A DNA stretch of 64,000 bases from Undaria pinnatifida (Eukaryota; Sar; Phaeophyceae; Laminariales; Alariaceae), in assembly GCA_012845835.1 (NCBI GenBank), contig JABAKD010000016.1, positions 7,709,919 to 7,773,918 of the forward strand, in the 5' to 3' direction. Positions within the stretch are counted from its first letter, which is position 1. Each line of letters opens with the position of its first letter. The notes under the pieces were generated by a model. That model was not told the origin of the DNA. It saw only the letters and a list, made by a program, of their open reading frames with translations, and searched no databases. The position numbers were made by a program, and so were the translations under genes. Positions 29,901 to 33,999 of the stretch are shown here, piece by piece.

Positions 29901-32530
29901 AGACAAAAAACAACAAAAAATGGCAGCCAGCGTTCGTGCAAAGGAGAAGAACGGTATGTTTTGCCGGCACAGGGTCGGGAATGATGTCTGGGCAGCAAAA
30001 CAAGACATTTCAAGCAGCTCCAAGGGTTTTGGGAGGGGACAAAACAGACCTACAACTGAGGTGTCTTCTTTTTGTTTTTCTAGTATTTCCAACAGACGAC
30101 TGCCCTCGGTCTGAACGGATTTCCGAACAGAGGAGGGCATACACGTGCATACACGTACGTAGGCATCCAGAGTGCTACGTATGAGGTCGATGAAAAAATA
30201 TCTCTGTAAATCGAATCTTGAATCCGCGAGTCTGCGAGGGGCTCCGCCGCCCAGTTATAGGGCACCTACAGTACTCCCCGGGCAAGAATTCGATTTAAAA
30301 AAACTGCTGTGTATCACATTTCGAACCTGGGGATCTGCGAGCAGCTCCGCCGCTTCCTCCTGCCGTCCTCCTTGCTGAGCCTGGTAAACGTGCATCAAGC
30401 GCACTGCCGAAGCGCGTGCTTGGGGATGGTCTATCCCGAATGTCTGGAGTTTTTTTAATCGACGATTTCGCCCATGCAGAGCGAAGCGCACCGACAAACA
30501 ACGCGATGGACCCGCGTAGGTATATATATGCGCAGGTGGCAGGGATTTTGTTCGAAAGGGGACAGGGAGAGAGGGATAAGTTCATTTCACGAAAGCCCGT
30601 TCTTGAAGGGTTGTCTGCTGGTTATACAGCACTACACACTGAGCTACTTGATAACGTGACTGAGTAGCTCATCGGGGAGTTCTATATGAACAGTAAAACA
30701 TCGTCTGTCTCAAGCGTCTCAACTTTTCGATATAAAAAACACAACATGTGAGCGAGGCAAAGCGGCAAATCTCACGTCGCCCGCGTATACAGCAGTGGCA
30801 GGAAGTTTGAACGAAACGGGGAAGGGAAAGAGGGATAGCTTCAATTCGTGGAAGCGCGCGTTTGGGGGTGTTCTACCCCGAGCGTCAGAAGTTTTTCATT
30901 GATACCTCGCCATGAAAGCAAAGCACACCGACAAACGGCTTGCCACCCACTCGCGTGTATAGCGCGAGAGCGTGATGTGAGTTAGCAAAACTCGAATGAA
31001 AACCGACGGGTAGTTGCGGGAATGCTGAACCGTCGCCGCGATACTAAAGAAGGCACAGTACCGGGGGTGGGCGGGGTGCGAGAAAGGACGACGATACACC
31101 TGTAGCCACGGCTTGTCGAGAAGCTGGAAATTGAAAGGCGACTTTAAACATATTCTCGTAGCCTACCAGACACTCACAAAACGTTCCAAGAAAAAAGGAA
31201 GGTAAACCTTATTGTTGTGGGAGTTTTTGTTTTGTTTTTTTGCAGTTCGAGTTCTCACTCACCCTCGAGCGAATGACAAAAAAAAAACGCTTGCACAGAA
31301 GGGACAAAGTGTGGGCATGTTTTTTTCGCAGCTGTCAATAAATAATTGGTAAGGGCTACGTTTAAATGTAAGCTCACCCTCGAGCGAATAACAAATGCCT
31401 GCTGAAGAAGGACTTCCGCCGACAAGTAGTCCACCATAGAATCGTCGAATCTGACAAAACAAAACCAAGGAGTAAAAAAACACAAAAAAGTTAACAACCA
31501 GAGAGAGCATGTTGAGGGTATTCGCTATTTATGGAGCAGCGGGTCGGCCGGATTTTACCGGAAATAGCTAGTCGCTAGGTCCCGTTAGCCATATAATCGA
31601 AAAAATCGGACCCCAAATAGCAAGGATCAACGAAGAGAACAACAGCCAGCGAGAACATGTTGAGGACCAACCGCTAGAGCTGGGAGTCTCCAGAAATTCA
31701 GACAGTTAACTCAGTTTAACTAAACTCGTAATCGGTGGGTGCCGTCAGTCATAGAATCGTTGAATTTGATCCCAACTTGCCGGGGTCAACAACAAAGAAA
31801 AAAAATAACAGAACATCCAGCGAGAGCATAAATGTGTGGAAGGATCGAAAGCCTGCGGAGCCGCCAGCGATCGATTTCGACGAACTCGACAGCATACACA
31901 TCTTCAGCGTTATTGTTTGCCATCCTCCGATGTGCGGCGTGAGTTCCAACGCCACATCCCTGACAAAAGCATTCCCAGATGAAGAAAGTAAAAAAACCGA
32001 GGGGAAAAATATTTTTGCTGGTTGCTGATGCATCCCCACGTTAGGGGTTGCGGTTGTTAAACTAAGAGTTTGTGTGCGGTTGAGCTCCCTCGAGCGTGAA
32101 ACCATCCGTCGGTACGATAACTTTTACACGAGTACGTTTTGTTTTAGCACCACCATCGCGTGTAAAAATATTGGCTCGGGTTGCGCGAACGAATGTCTTC
32201 GAAGTCGTCGAGTTTCTTTCGGGTGAGATGTTGAGCTCCCCCTCTTCATCGTGCAGGAGTCCCGAAATTTCTGTTAGCACCCCAGCCGTGGAACAACTCG
32301 TTTAAACCTGTCCTGTAGCGCTACCCACAACAAGTCAACAAAGTCTAAGCCTTTATGATCGACACCCACCCACCCACCCACCCACCCACCCGCCCACTCA
32401 CTCACTCACTCACCGGTCTAAGAGGTTGATCCCAGATTTTCTTCCCAGCGCGATCATGGCCTCGGTCCCGCTGACCACCGCGGCGGTCCAGGTTGAAGGT
32501 GTAACGTCGGGTATGAGTTGCACCGGGGGC
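4176..32530 (-). CDS. gene A: multi-exon TPR / DWIG beta-sandwich / DUF4062 protein (assembled model)
   Basis: Sixteen minus-strand segments form one reading frame. From 5' to 3' they are 32530(?)-32414, 31450-31378, 30443-30327, 26304-26150, 23297-23081, 22484-22329, 19380-19253, 17714-17000, 15816-15628, 14489-14283, 7792-7580, 6322-6180, 5193-4998 and 4278-4176; 2225-2121 and 32830-32573 are less certain. Intron phases agree at nearly every joint I could test. The gap between 4998 and 4278 needs one unfound short exon, and the step from 14283 to 7792 may hide exons. In order the protein shows a TPR pair, a helical acidic/basic linker with a Gly stretch, three DW[IL]G-type beta-sandwich repeats (the middle one partial), then DUF4062. 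DUF4062 is known next to NACHT/NB-ARC-type NTPases, for example in TEP1 and NWD1, so a signalling or immune-receptor role is possible but inferred. The introns are full of transposon debris, so the gene could be old or poorly expressed, but the exons carry no disabling mutations. Confidence 0.65.
4335..4625 (-). mobile_element. short poly-C-tailed repeat sharing the LINE 3' tail
   Basis: This copy of a ~200-bp dispersed family includes GCACTGCAAGGATGCGAGGG, the CCGACGTGCTCCGTCCCG block and a terminal GAGTAC-poly-C (poly-G at 4436-4454 on this strand). Two partial units appear to be nested here. Other copies lie at 6900, 7205, 23340, 37650, 46915 and 57015. Confidence 0.7.
4998..5193 (-). CDS. 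gene A exon, DUF4062 N-terminal segment
   Basis: A strong acceptor (CTTTTCCTGTCCAG) starts the exon; a CTG|GTGCGT donor is the preferred end, with CAGG|GTATTA as an alternative. The frame is one base plus 65 codons. LYLSTRWDMVLEREAF matches the family's opening pattern (FVSSTFRDMxxERxxL), and RGVSFGYMDVRRGLSVED matches the following RGxxxxxxDLRWGVTxE block. Two otherwise common residues, the SSTF core and the Trp of RWG, are changed, so the domain is divergent. Its phase joins it exactly to exon 6180-6322. Confidence 0.85.
5244..6179. other. gene A intron with GATCTGTA repeats
   Basis: The region 5700-5975 holds a degenerate tandem array built on GATCTGTA/GATCTAGA words. G- and A-rich runs lie near 6075-6097. 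No exon was found here. Confidence 0.55.
6180..6322 (-). CDS. gene A exon, second half of a DW[IL]G beta-sandwich domain
   Basis: The acceptor GACGCACCCAG and the donor AACAG|GTGTGC enclose 47 codons plus two bases. The peptide has VRFEEGPCLPGKYAVHAFL followed by VVGSSGIFECV. This is the closing pattern of a small beta-sandwich (V.F, then PG.Y.V, then S..F). It is phase-compatible with both neighbours and continues the frame from GTSAGT at the end of exon 7580-7792. A similar second half occurs in exon 15628-15816. Confidence 0.85.
6900..7110 (-). mobile_element. short poly-C-tailed repeat, copy 2
   Basis: This copy contains the CCGACGTGCTCC block, the GTATGACCATAGACCC block (plus strand) and a G-rich end near 6912-6934. 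It is closely followed by another copy at 7205. Confidence 0.75.
7205..7345 (-). mobile_element. short poly-C-tailed repeat, copy 3
   Basis: A G tract at 7208-7239 is followed on the plus strand by GTACTCAATTTGTGCATGGC and the GGGACGGAGCACGTCGGG block. The element is truncated at its far end. Confidence 0.75.
7580..7792 (-). CDS. gene A exon, first half of the last DWLG beta-sandwich domain
   Basis: The acceptor AGTTTTCAG and the donor AACG|GTGTGT frame exactly 71 codons in phase 0. The peptide contains VEYRFNYDTAAPNGDWLGVV, the hallmark Asp-Trp-[IL]-Gly loop of this repeat, and ends NFLGTSAGT. It joins the next exon in phase 0 as GTSAGT|VRFEEG, which restores the expected strand. The fold resembles SKICH-like or other small beta-sandwich domains, which is an inference from pattern only. 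Confidence 0.85.
8190..8420 (+). repeat. dispersed repeat R4, copy 1
   Basis: This ~220-bp piece (CGAAATCGCCGGTTTTGAAACC ... GACATCATCGTT ... poly-G) matches 17925-18140 over its whole length and 8500-8570 in part. No coding content or terminal repeats are visible. Confidence 0.75.
8590..8800 (+). repeat. dispersed repeat with four palindromic 22-bp units
   Basis: A repeat seen also near 9475-9575, 21840-21960 and 40300-40430 (CTACGATAGA, then TTTTCGTCTGAA, then CGTCGGAAAAT). In this copy 8656-8741 holds four tandem copies of a 22-base unit whose core GACGGGGCCCGTC is palindromic. Confidence 0.7.
9585..9835. repeat. tandem duplication of a ~125-bp unit
   Basis: Two copies each contain GTGTACCTGAAAA, then CGGCGATGGGATTTTCTC, then CGGTCAGCAGG and a T-rich run. 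Confidence 0.85.
9838..10107. repeat. 10-bp minisatellite (TCTTGACGTG)
   Basis: About 27 copies of a 10-base unit with variants TATTGACGTG and AGTTGACGTG. The unit length is not a multiple of three. All three minus frames stay open as (H)VNTRQ-like peptides, which explains spurious open frames here. Confidence 0.95.
10650..10985 (-). mobile_element. hAT-like terminal fragment
   Basis: Read on the minus strand, the block around 10860-10920 (ACTGGGTTTCC ... TTAATGCGGG) matches the start of the hAT-like element at 58290-58360. GACTTAAGTCG words lie near 10771-10781. No transposase frame is present, so this is a non-coding fragment. Confidence 0.5.
11372..11697. repeat. (GGGTC)n pentanucleotide array 1
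   Basis: About 65 nearly perfect copies of GGGTC. The flanks are degenerate versions of the same unit. The related arrays at 27461 and 29610 run in the opposite orientation. The open frames across it (GSGRV, TRPDP) are products of the repeat. Confidence 0.97.
12080..12300. other. open frames on both strands, strand unresolved
   Basis: On the plus strand a strong acceptor (GGATATTTACCTCCAG at 12075-12090) opens a frame with RWISLTALDDLEVDVGHVNL. On the minus strand a frame with RLSPPVVVPPLVSTRVFHGW ends at a GAG|GTAAAT donor. Both have GC-rich third positions. If minus, it could be an exon of gene A; if plus, it is an unrelated exon. Confidence 0.25.
12301..13834. other. stretch without a recognised gene
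   Basis: G tracts lie at 12840-12855 and 13149-13167. A piece near 12640-12720 (GCGCGAGCGAATGTCTTCGAA, then TCGGGTGAGAT) recurs near 19530, 23750 and 32190. The long open frames at 13404-13884 have no splice or domain support, apart from the LINE remnant at the end. Confidence 0.4.
13835..14250 (+). mobile_element. LINE 3' fragment (broken ORF end, tail and poly-C)
   Basis: The plus strand carries a broken match to the LINE protein end (KLDVCDMD, a stop, then FGRLESSEKT), then the non-coding tail and a long C-rich run (14135-14250). Frameshifts and stops make it non-functional. Confidence 0.8.
14283..14489 (-). CDS. gene A exon candidate, first half of a middle beta-sandwich repeat
   Basis: The acceptor CGCTCGCTCCCAG and the donor CTAGAG|GTTGAG frame 69 codons in phase 0 at both ends, which fits exon 15628-15816 upstream. 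PNFVSVAIATVG followed by DPFLVHYYN mirrors RAVVSVELGPAA and RFTVRYS of exon 19253-19380. A DWIG-containing continuation for this repeat was not found. A plus-strand frame over the same DNA (14310-14521) is also open and cannot be fully excluded. Confidence 0.45.
14530..15627. other. gene A intron, no further gene seen
   Basis: It is T-rich, with weak dispersed repeats. The piece 15390-15470 (TTTCGTCGAAACTC, then CTTCGCAA) recurs near 22795-22860 and 37850-37900. No supported exon was found. Confidence 0.4.
15628..15816 (-). CDS. gene A exon, second half of first beta-sandwich domain
   Basis: The acceptor CCCCCATGCAG opens exactly 63 codons in phase 0. The end is AAG|GCAAGT, a textbook GC-AG intron donor. 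The peptide has VPVRAHPFFVPPQGVVEVNE, then EGAYVARYFLGGSTCCVAQS and IFK. It repeats the VxxxEGxxxxxGxYxxxxFL pattern of exon 6180-6322. It follows the LPPENE end of exon 17000-17714 without a phase break. Reading on without splicing meets a stop 11 codons later. Confidence 0.85.
15975..16021. repeat. long poly-G tract
   Basis: A G-rich run of about 47 bases interrupted by two single A bases. It lies in the intron just upstream of exon 15628-15816. Confidence 0.95.
16264..16347. repeat. (GTT)n microsatellite
   Basis: About 28 uninterrupted GTT units. The poly-Gln, poly-Asn and poly-Val/Leu open frames over it are artefacts of the repeat. Confidence 0.97.
16700..16860 (+). mobile_element. LINE 3' tail fragment
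   Basis: It starts at TCTATGTAATAAATGGAAAA, runs through the GGTGTCTCTATTGGGAGCAG block and ends AATGAGCGCACCC before a C-rich run. It matches the end of the elements at 18148 and 19955 in the opposite orientation. Confidence 0.85.
17000..17714 (-). CDS. gene A exon, DWIG motif with ~190-residue low-complexity insert
   Basis: The acceptor ACAAGGACAG and the donor AATGAG|GTGAGA frame one base plus 238 codons. The exon starts PDHRHPAKDWIGLFSLHD, the DWIG hallmark, and completes RYS from exon 19253-19380 in perfect phase. A long disordered stretch rich in Thr, Ser, Gly, Glu and Lys follows, partly encoded by ACC and GGA trinucleotide repeats. It ends MVGWRTLPPENE, which resumes the domain. The insert lies between two beta strands and is probably an exposed loop. 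Confidence 0.8.
17925..18140 (+). repeat. dispersed repeat R4, copy 2
   Basis: It matches 8190-8420 throughout, including the CGAAATCG[CT]CGGTTTTTGAAACC start and the terminal T/G-rich run. It ends directly at the poly-G of the LINE copy at 18148. Confidence 0.75.
18148..18885 (-). mobile_element. 5'-truncated LINE copy
   Basis: The minus strand encodes the C-terminal part of a non-LTR reverse-transcriptase protein, with an open frame at 18695-18183. It includes MCPCGTTTESRTHIVGEC, a zinc-knuckle pattern (C-x-C ... H-x4-C) like the zf-RVT domain. Stops and frameshifts lie upstream (18700-18885), and the copy is cut off at a T/G tract. The 3' end borders poly-G on the plus strand. Confidence 0.9.
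19253..19380 (-). CDS. gene A exon, opening strands of first beta-sandwich domain
   Basis: The acceptor TTTTTTTAGCAG and the donor ATACTC|GTGAGC give 42 codons plus two bases. VLQESMRQLSSFPKKEDF is a short helical lead, then RAVVSVELGPAASGVLGERF and TVRYS give the first strands. The two spare bases join the first base of exon 17000-17714 as a Ser codon. The phase also fits exon 22329-22484. Confidence 0.8.
19955..21085 (-). mobile_element. longest LINE copy (RT C-terminus and zinc knuckle), broken
   Basis: Two minus-strand frames, 20993-20556 and 20479-19955, cover the end of the LINE protein. The first includes VIVPKLEYAGGAREGN and LGMYPLKTSISRDVRKLKW, typical of the region after the RT palm. 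The second carries the zinc knuckle MCPCGTTIESRTHIVGEC and WWPQTAKQDGD. A frameshift near 20480-20555 separates them, and traces continue to about 21085. The 5' part with the catalytic YxDD and any endonuclease is absent, so the copy is dead. The 3' end lies at poly-G near 19956-19965. Confidence 0.93.
21100..22080. other. gene A intron, repeats only
   Basis: Phrases of the type ACCGCCTTA.TCGRGGGA recur at 21340-21600 and link to 24770-24860 and 28318-28545. A GCATGAGCTTCAACGTCGATC piece at 21650 recurs near 9045, 16375, 16640, 21795 and 37980. No exon was found. Confidence 0.5.
22085..22200 (-). repeat. dispersed repeat R3 (TTAGAGCCCC ... AACTTCAAG), minus copy
   Basis: It matches 25965-26070 in the same orientation and 23575, 23980, 24340 and 33080 in the opposite one. 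The plus-orientation core is GGAATTAGTATAGGGAGGGG followed by GCTCTAAAGGGG. Confidence 0.7.
22329..22484 (-). CDS. gene A exon, helical segment
   Basis: It is bounded by a very good acceptor (TGCCCATTTCAG) and a consensus donor (AAG|GTAAGT), giving exactly 52 codons in phase 0. The peptide NTDEAVQRATVSLKRHDYLL and RSCMTTLERDVRNPAALK is probably alpha-helical. It leads into VLQESMRQ of the next exon. I do not recognise a domain. Confidence 0.8.
22590..22690 (-). mobile_element. LINE 3' tail fragment, diverged
   Basis: A G-rich run at 22565-22605, then CCCATTTGTTGCTTGGC and CTTTCGAGACGG, match the tail in minus orientation. Confidence 0.6.
22936..22960 (-). CDS. possible 25-nt alternative mini-exon of gene A
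   Basis: An excellent acceptor (CTTTTTTTGGTCCAG) and donor (GAG|GTATGT) enclose one base plus eight codons, VFRFFDPE. The end is nearly the same as the end of exon 23081-23297 (SFLDPE|GTGTGT), and about 50 bp around the two donors are similar. It exits in phase 0 like the larger exon. It could be a decayed duplicate or an alternative exon end. Confidence 0.35.
23081..23297 (-). CDS. gene A exon, charged and Gly-rich linker
   Basis: The acceptor CCCCGATGACAG and the donor CCTGAG|GTGTGT frame one base plus 72 codons. The peptide runs ARQRVHERELAFARGEIFEE, a Glu/Asp patch, a Gly/Arg stretch and ends WHTTSFLDPE. The entry phase fits exon 26150-26304 (PAAE plus a split Arg codon) and the exit phase fits 22329-22484. 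A second open frame on this strand and one on the plus strand keep confidence moderate. Confidence 0.55.
23340..23475 (-). mobile_element. short poly-C-tailed repeat, copy 4
   Basis: It holds the GACCGGGACGGATCACGTCGGG block, GCATTGGTTGCACCAAG and a G tract at 23456-23468. A second partial unit follows to about 23520. Confidence 0.65.
23575..24430 (+). repeat. three copies of dispersed repeat R3
   Basis: The pieces at 23575-23660, 23980-24035 and 24340-24430 each contain ACTTG[GA]A[AT]TTAGT.TAGG.AGGGG. Two also have GCTCTAAAGGGG, often preceded by GGAAACCC and a T run. The boundaries suggest a truncated short element. Confidence 0.75.
24431..25449. other. gene A intron, no gene seen
   Basis: It contains a diverged block of the CGCCTTATT-type phrase repeat (24730-24860). 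I found no exon with splice support. Confidence 0.4.
25450..25920. repeat. degenerate ~30-bp tandem repeat (TGTTTGCTTATTCTGCGATG)
   Basis: Many diverged copies of a unit with TTTGCT, TATTCTGCG and GTTTTTTGC follow each other. The repeat resumes weakly at 26080-26120. Confidence 0.7.
25928..26072 (-). repeat. R3 copy with T-tract end, inverted partner at 27185
   Basis: A T tract and ATCCTCCGGCGGATGGGG lead into the R3 body and GTTAAGCTCACCACACT. The same ends occur inverted at 27185-27247 with the middle deleted. Confidence 0.7.
26150..26304 (-). CDS. gene A exon, helical basic linker after TPR
   Basis: The acceptor GTAACCCAACTCAG and the donor GAAAG|GTCAGT enclose 51 codons plus two bases. 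The peptide LHLRTVGLRISELERAVGTF, a Lys-rich turn, then DLVNLLLQKWAKPAAE is likely helical. It follows the TPR exon 30327-30443 in phase 0, and its two spare bases plus the first base of exon 23081-23297 make an Arg codon. Confidence 0.7.
26305..27180. other. gene A intron, AT-rich, with a ~32-base poly-G
   Basis: No exon was found. A pure G run lies at 26887-26918. The flanks (GAAGTTGGTTTTCTACC and the plain AT-rich DNA) show no repeat match inside this window. Confidence 0.5.
27185..27247 (+). repeat. inverted partner of 25928-26072
   Basis: The plus strand reads GTGGTGAGCTAAAGC, then CCCCATCCGCCGGAGGAT and an A tract: the reverse complement of the two ends of the R3 copy at 25928, without its middle. 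Confidence 0.75.
27461..27562. repeat. (GACCC)n pentanucleotide array 2
   Basis: About 18 units, reverse orientation relative to the array at 11372. The GGGTCGGGTC-type flank at 27300-27460 is degenerate. Confidence 0.95.
27563..28317. other. gene A intron with long C-rich tracts
   Basis: A C-rich region of ~115 bases at 28170-28283 alternates C runs with TCCCCTCCC. A shorter C run lies at 27907-27920. No exon was seen. Confidence 0.5.
28318..28445. repeat. 20-bp tandem repeat (ATAAGGCGGTGTCCCTATAT)
   Basis: Five to six copies with the variant ATAAGGTGGTATCCC. Antisense frames give a TALYRD peptide repeat. Related phrases occur near 21340-21600 and 24770-24860. Confidence 0.85.
28446..29329. 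other. gene A intron, no gene seen
   Basis: It has C- and A-rich stretches, a G run at 28820-28836 and a C run near 28950. No supported exon. Confidence 0.4.
29330..29432 (-). mobile_element. tRNA-like SINE head, diverged
   Basis: The minus strand shows GGTCACCCCGGTGG, an A-box-like stretch with GGTTATCC, then a B-box-like GGGTCGAGTCT. It resembles the heads of the SINEs at 45990 and 58217. The body is not recognisable. Confidence 0.4.
29610..29866. repeat. (GACCC)n pentanucleotide array 3
   Basis: About 48 units, degenerate at both ends. Same orientation as the array at 27461 and opposite to 11372. Confidence 0.97.
30215..30262 (-). pseudogene. decayed duplicate of TPR exon end
   Basis: The minus-strand peptide AAEPLADSRIQDS parallels AAELLADPQVRNV at the end of the intact exon 30327-30443. 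The two DNA pieces are alignable and ~100 bp apart. The duplicate lacks an intact 5' part and a clear donor. Confidence 0.6.
30327..30443 (-). CDS. gene A exon, TPR repeat
   Basis: The acceptor AACTCCAG and the donor CCCAG|GTTCGA frame 39 codons in phase 0. The peptide TFGIDHPQARASAVRLMHVY continues QAQQGGRQEEAAELLADPQ. This is the kinesin-light-chain type TPR pattern (LGxDHPxxxxxxxxLAxxYxxQGxxxEAExLL). It follows exon 31378-31450 in phase to complete a helix pair. One-repeat exons of this sort are characteristic of brown-algal NB-TPR genes. Confidence 0.85.
30858..30905 (-). pseudogene. decayed duplicate of TPR exon start
   Basis: The minus strand reads TLGVEHPQTRAST and then meets a stop after two codons. 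The acceptor AG is changed to AC. Flanking DNA at 30780-30960 matches 30410-30600 in shuffled order, as expected of a tandem duplication. Confidence 0.6.
30955..31145 (+). mobile_element. tRNA-derived SINE, 5'-truncated copy
   Basis: GCGAGAGCGTGATGTGAGTT, GGAATGCTGAACC and ACACCTGTAGCCACGGCTTG match the body of the SINE at 57895-58217 in reverse orientation. The tRNA-like head is missing. Confidence 0.7.
31240..31275 (-). pseudogene. decayed duplicate of TPR exon 31378-31450 (3' end)
   Basis: The minus strand repeats VIRSR with the same GAGG|GTGAGT donor next to an A/T-rich run. The upstream part of the exon is missing. Confidence 0.5.
31378..31450 (-). CDS. gene A exon, TPR helix
   Basis: The acceptor TTGTTTTGTCAG and the donor AGG|GTGAGC frame one base plus 24 codons, FDDSMVDYLSAEVLLQQAFV and IRSR. 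The EVLLQQAFVIRSR part matches the second TPR helix (EAEPLLxRALAIRE). The split Arg codon joins exon 32414 and phase 0 joins exon 30327-30443. Confidence 0.75.
31560..31810 (-). pseudogene. two further decayed copies of the TPR exon 31378 region
   Basis: The blocks at 31560-31670 and 31720-31810 repeat the CATAGAATCG[TA]..AAT core and the downstream GCCAGCGAGA.CAT of 31430-31510, with lost acceptors and indels. They show tandem expansion of one exon and its intron. Confidence 0.5.
32361..32413. repeat. (CCCA)n/(CTCA)n microsatellite at a splice donor
   Basis: On the minus strand it reads GTGAGTGAGTGAGTGAGTGG and continues as GGGT units. It starts exactly at the donor of exon 32414-32530, so the intron opens with repeated 5' splice-site words. 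Confidence 0.9.
32414..32530 (-). CDS. gene A exon before the TPR exons
   Basis: The minus frame with IPDVTPSTWTAAVVSGTEAM and IALGRKSGINLLDR ends at a consensus donor (CCG|GTGAGT) leaving two bases. They combine with the first base of exon 31378-31450 to give Arg. The start is uncertain because a 16-base C tract lies where the acceptor should be; an alternative acceptor is GGTGGTCAG|C near 32469. Confidence 0.6.
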
Positions 32531-32572
32531 GGGGGGGGGGGGGGGGCGGGCAGAGTCAAGGAAAATCACGCG

Positions 32573-32830
32573 TTAAGCTATGCCGTTGTAGACGTTGCGT
32601 GGTAGCTTAACTCGTCCCCGCTGTAAGAGTTTGGGGTCAATGAGGCCTCTCTGCTGCGAATTACCGGAGCCTTTCACCCAGGATCGGTATGCCCGCGTTA
32701 GTTCTCTGGCAACCAACATCGCGCCTCGTATGATAAAGTTTAGAACGCGGGCCTTTGGACTGCGAATTTCAAGGATAAAGGAGTGTTGGTGCCCGATCCC
32801 CAGGATGCCGCACACGTATACTGAGAAATC
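32573..32830 (-). CDS. coding-like exon with stop, role unknown
   Basis: The acceptor TTCGTTCCGTCAG opens 85 codons ending in TAA at 32573-32575. The peptide DFSVYVCGILGIGHQHSF continues FILEIRSPKARVLNFIIRGA and ends with a basic stretch. I recognise no domain. It is either the last exon of an upstream gene or, if spliced at an internal GT (GGACGA|GTTAAG), an exon of gene A. Confidence 0.4.
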   Translation of the reverse strand, partial: DFSVYVCGILGIGHQHSFILEIRSPKARVLNFIIRGAMLVARELTRAYRSWVKGSGNSQQRGLIDPKLLQRGRVKLPRNVYNGIA

Positions 32831-33079
32831 CTGACGGAACGAACTGAATCGCGGTGCGCGAGGCCAATTCTTATCACCGCCTTTTGTTGTGTGCTCACAC
32901 GCCTTCGAAGGCATGTGTGAGACGCTATCTATCAATTTTTCCCGACATCCTAGATCCAGCGCCTTGTGCTAGGCTCCCCTCAGATCAATACCGTAACACA
33001 CGAGTACATGCATGCGGTCATAACCTTATGATGCGTGTTCGATAGAGATGGGTTACTATTCGGCAAAAAAAACGTTTCA

Positions 33080-33190
33080 TGGATGAAGGGGTTCCTTAAC
33101 GTCTGTGCAGCTGGAAACCCGTTGTTTTTTACTAAATTTCTTGGAATTAGTGTAGGGAGGCGTTTTAGGGCTCTAAAGGGGCTACAATCC
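33080..33190 (+). repeat. dispersed repeat R3, plus copy
   Basis: CTTGGAATTAGTGTAGGGAG and GGGCTCTAAAGGGG match the copies near 23.6-24.4 kb. Confidence 0.75.
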
Positions 33191-33518
33191 AAAATTGTCG
33201 AAATGGTCATCATCCTTGTTTTCCAATAAGAATCATTTTTCCCCCAGGCCCATGTGTTTGGTCACCGGGTCGCACGCTCCGTTTTACTCAAAATAAGGTT
33301 CTGCCGCAGAAGGTATAGAGTTCCTCAAGAGACCCCTCAAGAGACCACTCAAGAGACCACTCTCAGAAAAAAAAAAGTGCACATTTTTCCGTGCGTGGCG
33401 TGTGTCTTATCACTTACCAGGTACAGATGATTACGTTAGCCATTTGACGATTTTGTCTTTTTGCTCGTCCCTCCCACATACTATCTTAGCGCTTTTATTT
33501 CTCCTTCTCCCTCCCTAG

Positions 33519-33733
33519 ACGTTACTAACGCAGAATCTGGGGTCGCTTCGTACGCAGGCTCTTTCTTCCCCCCCCCCCGCCCCACTACGGCACGCGCCCT
33601 CGTGTTTGTCGCGATGAAGAGTCCAGCCCCTTTCTTTCCTCTCGAACCGTGCCGAATTGCGCCAATGTGCAGGCGGCTTGATGACGAGCTTCAAACATCG
33701 AGCAACTCACAATCGTTCCCCTCCCCCAAATAA
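33519..33733 (+). CDS. candidate plus-strand exon with stop, unrecognised
   Basis: A good acceptor (CCTTCTCCCTCCCTAG) opens two bases plus 71 codons including the stop. VTNAESGVASYAG, a Pro run, ARALVFVAMKSPAPFFPLEP and SFPSPK are visible. No domain. An antisense frame is also open, so the strand is uncertain. Confidence 0.25.
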
Positions 33734-33831
33734 AAAACAACAAGAAATTACAAAGAGGAGCACTGTCGATAGTGACACAGTGAGCTTCGCCCTTTCCGCC
33801 CGTGGCGTGTGTCTTTTTATCACTTTCCCAG

Positions 33832-33999
33832 GTATTACTAAGTTCCTCACCGGACAAGCTACAGCATGTTGACGATGATAAGCCTTCAAATTCATCGGGC
33901 ACTCCCAATCCTTCCCGCGGGAACCCAACAAGAAAACCCAACAGCAGGAAAAAAAAAAAGCGAAAAGGGTTGTTTGGTCACTACCGGTTGTATCGGTAG
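33832..33999 (+). CDS. candidate plus-strand exon with basic C-terminus
   Basis: The acceptor TCACTTTCCCAG opens 55 codons plus stop. The peptide is Ser/Asp/Asn-rich and ends in RKKKKRKGLFGHYRLYR, like a nuclear localisation signal. The acceptor region (GTGGCGTGTGTCTT ... TTNCCAGGTA) is duplicated ~410 bp upstream, near 33395-33422. Confidence 0.3.
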   Translation, partial: VLLSSSPDKLQHVDDDKPSNSSGTPNPSRGNPTRKPNSRKKKKRKGLFGHYRLYR

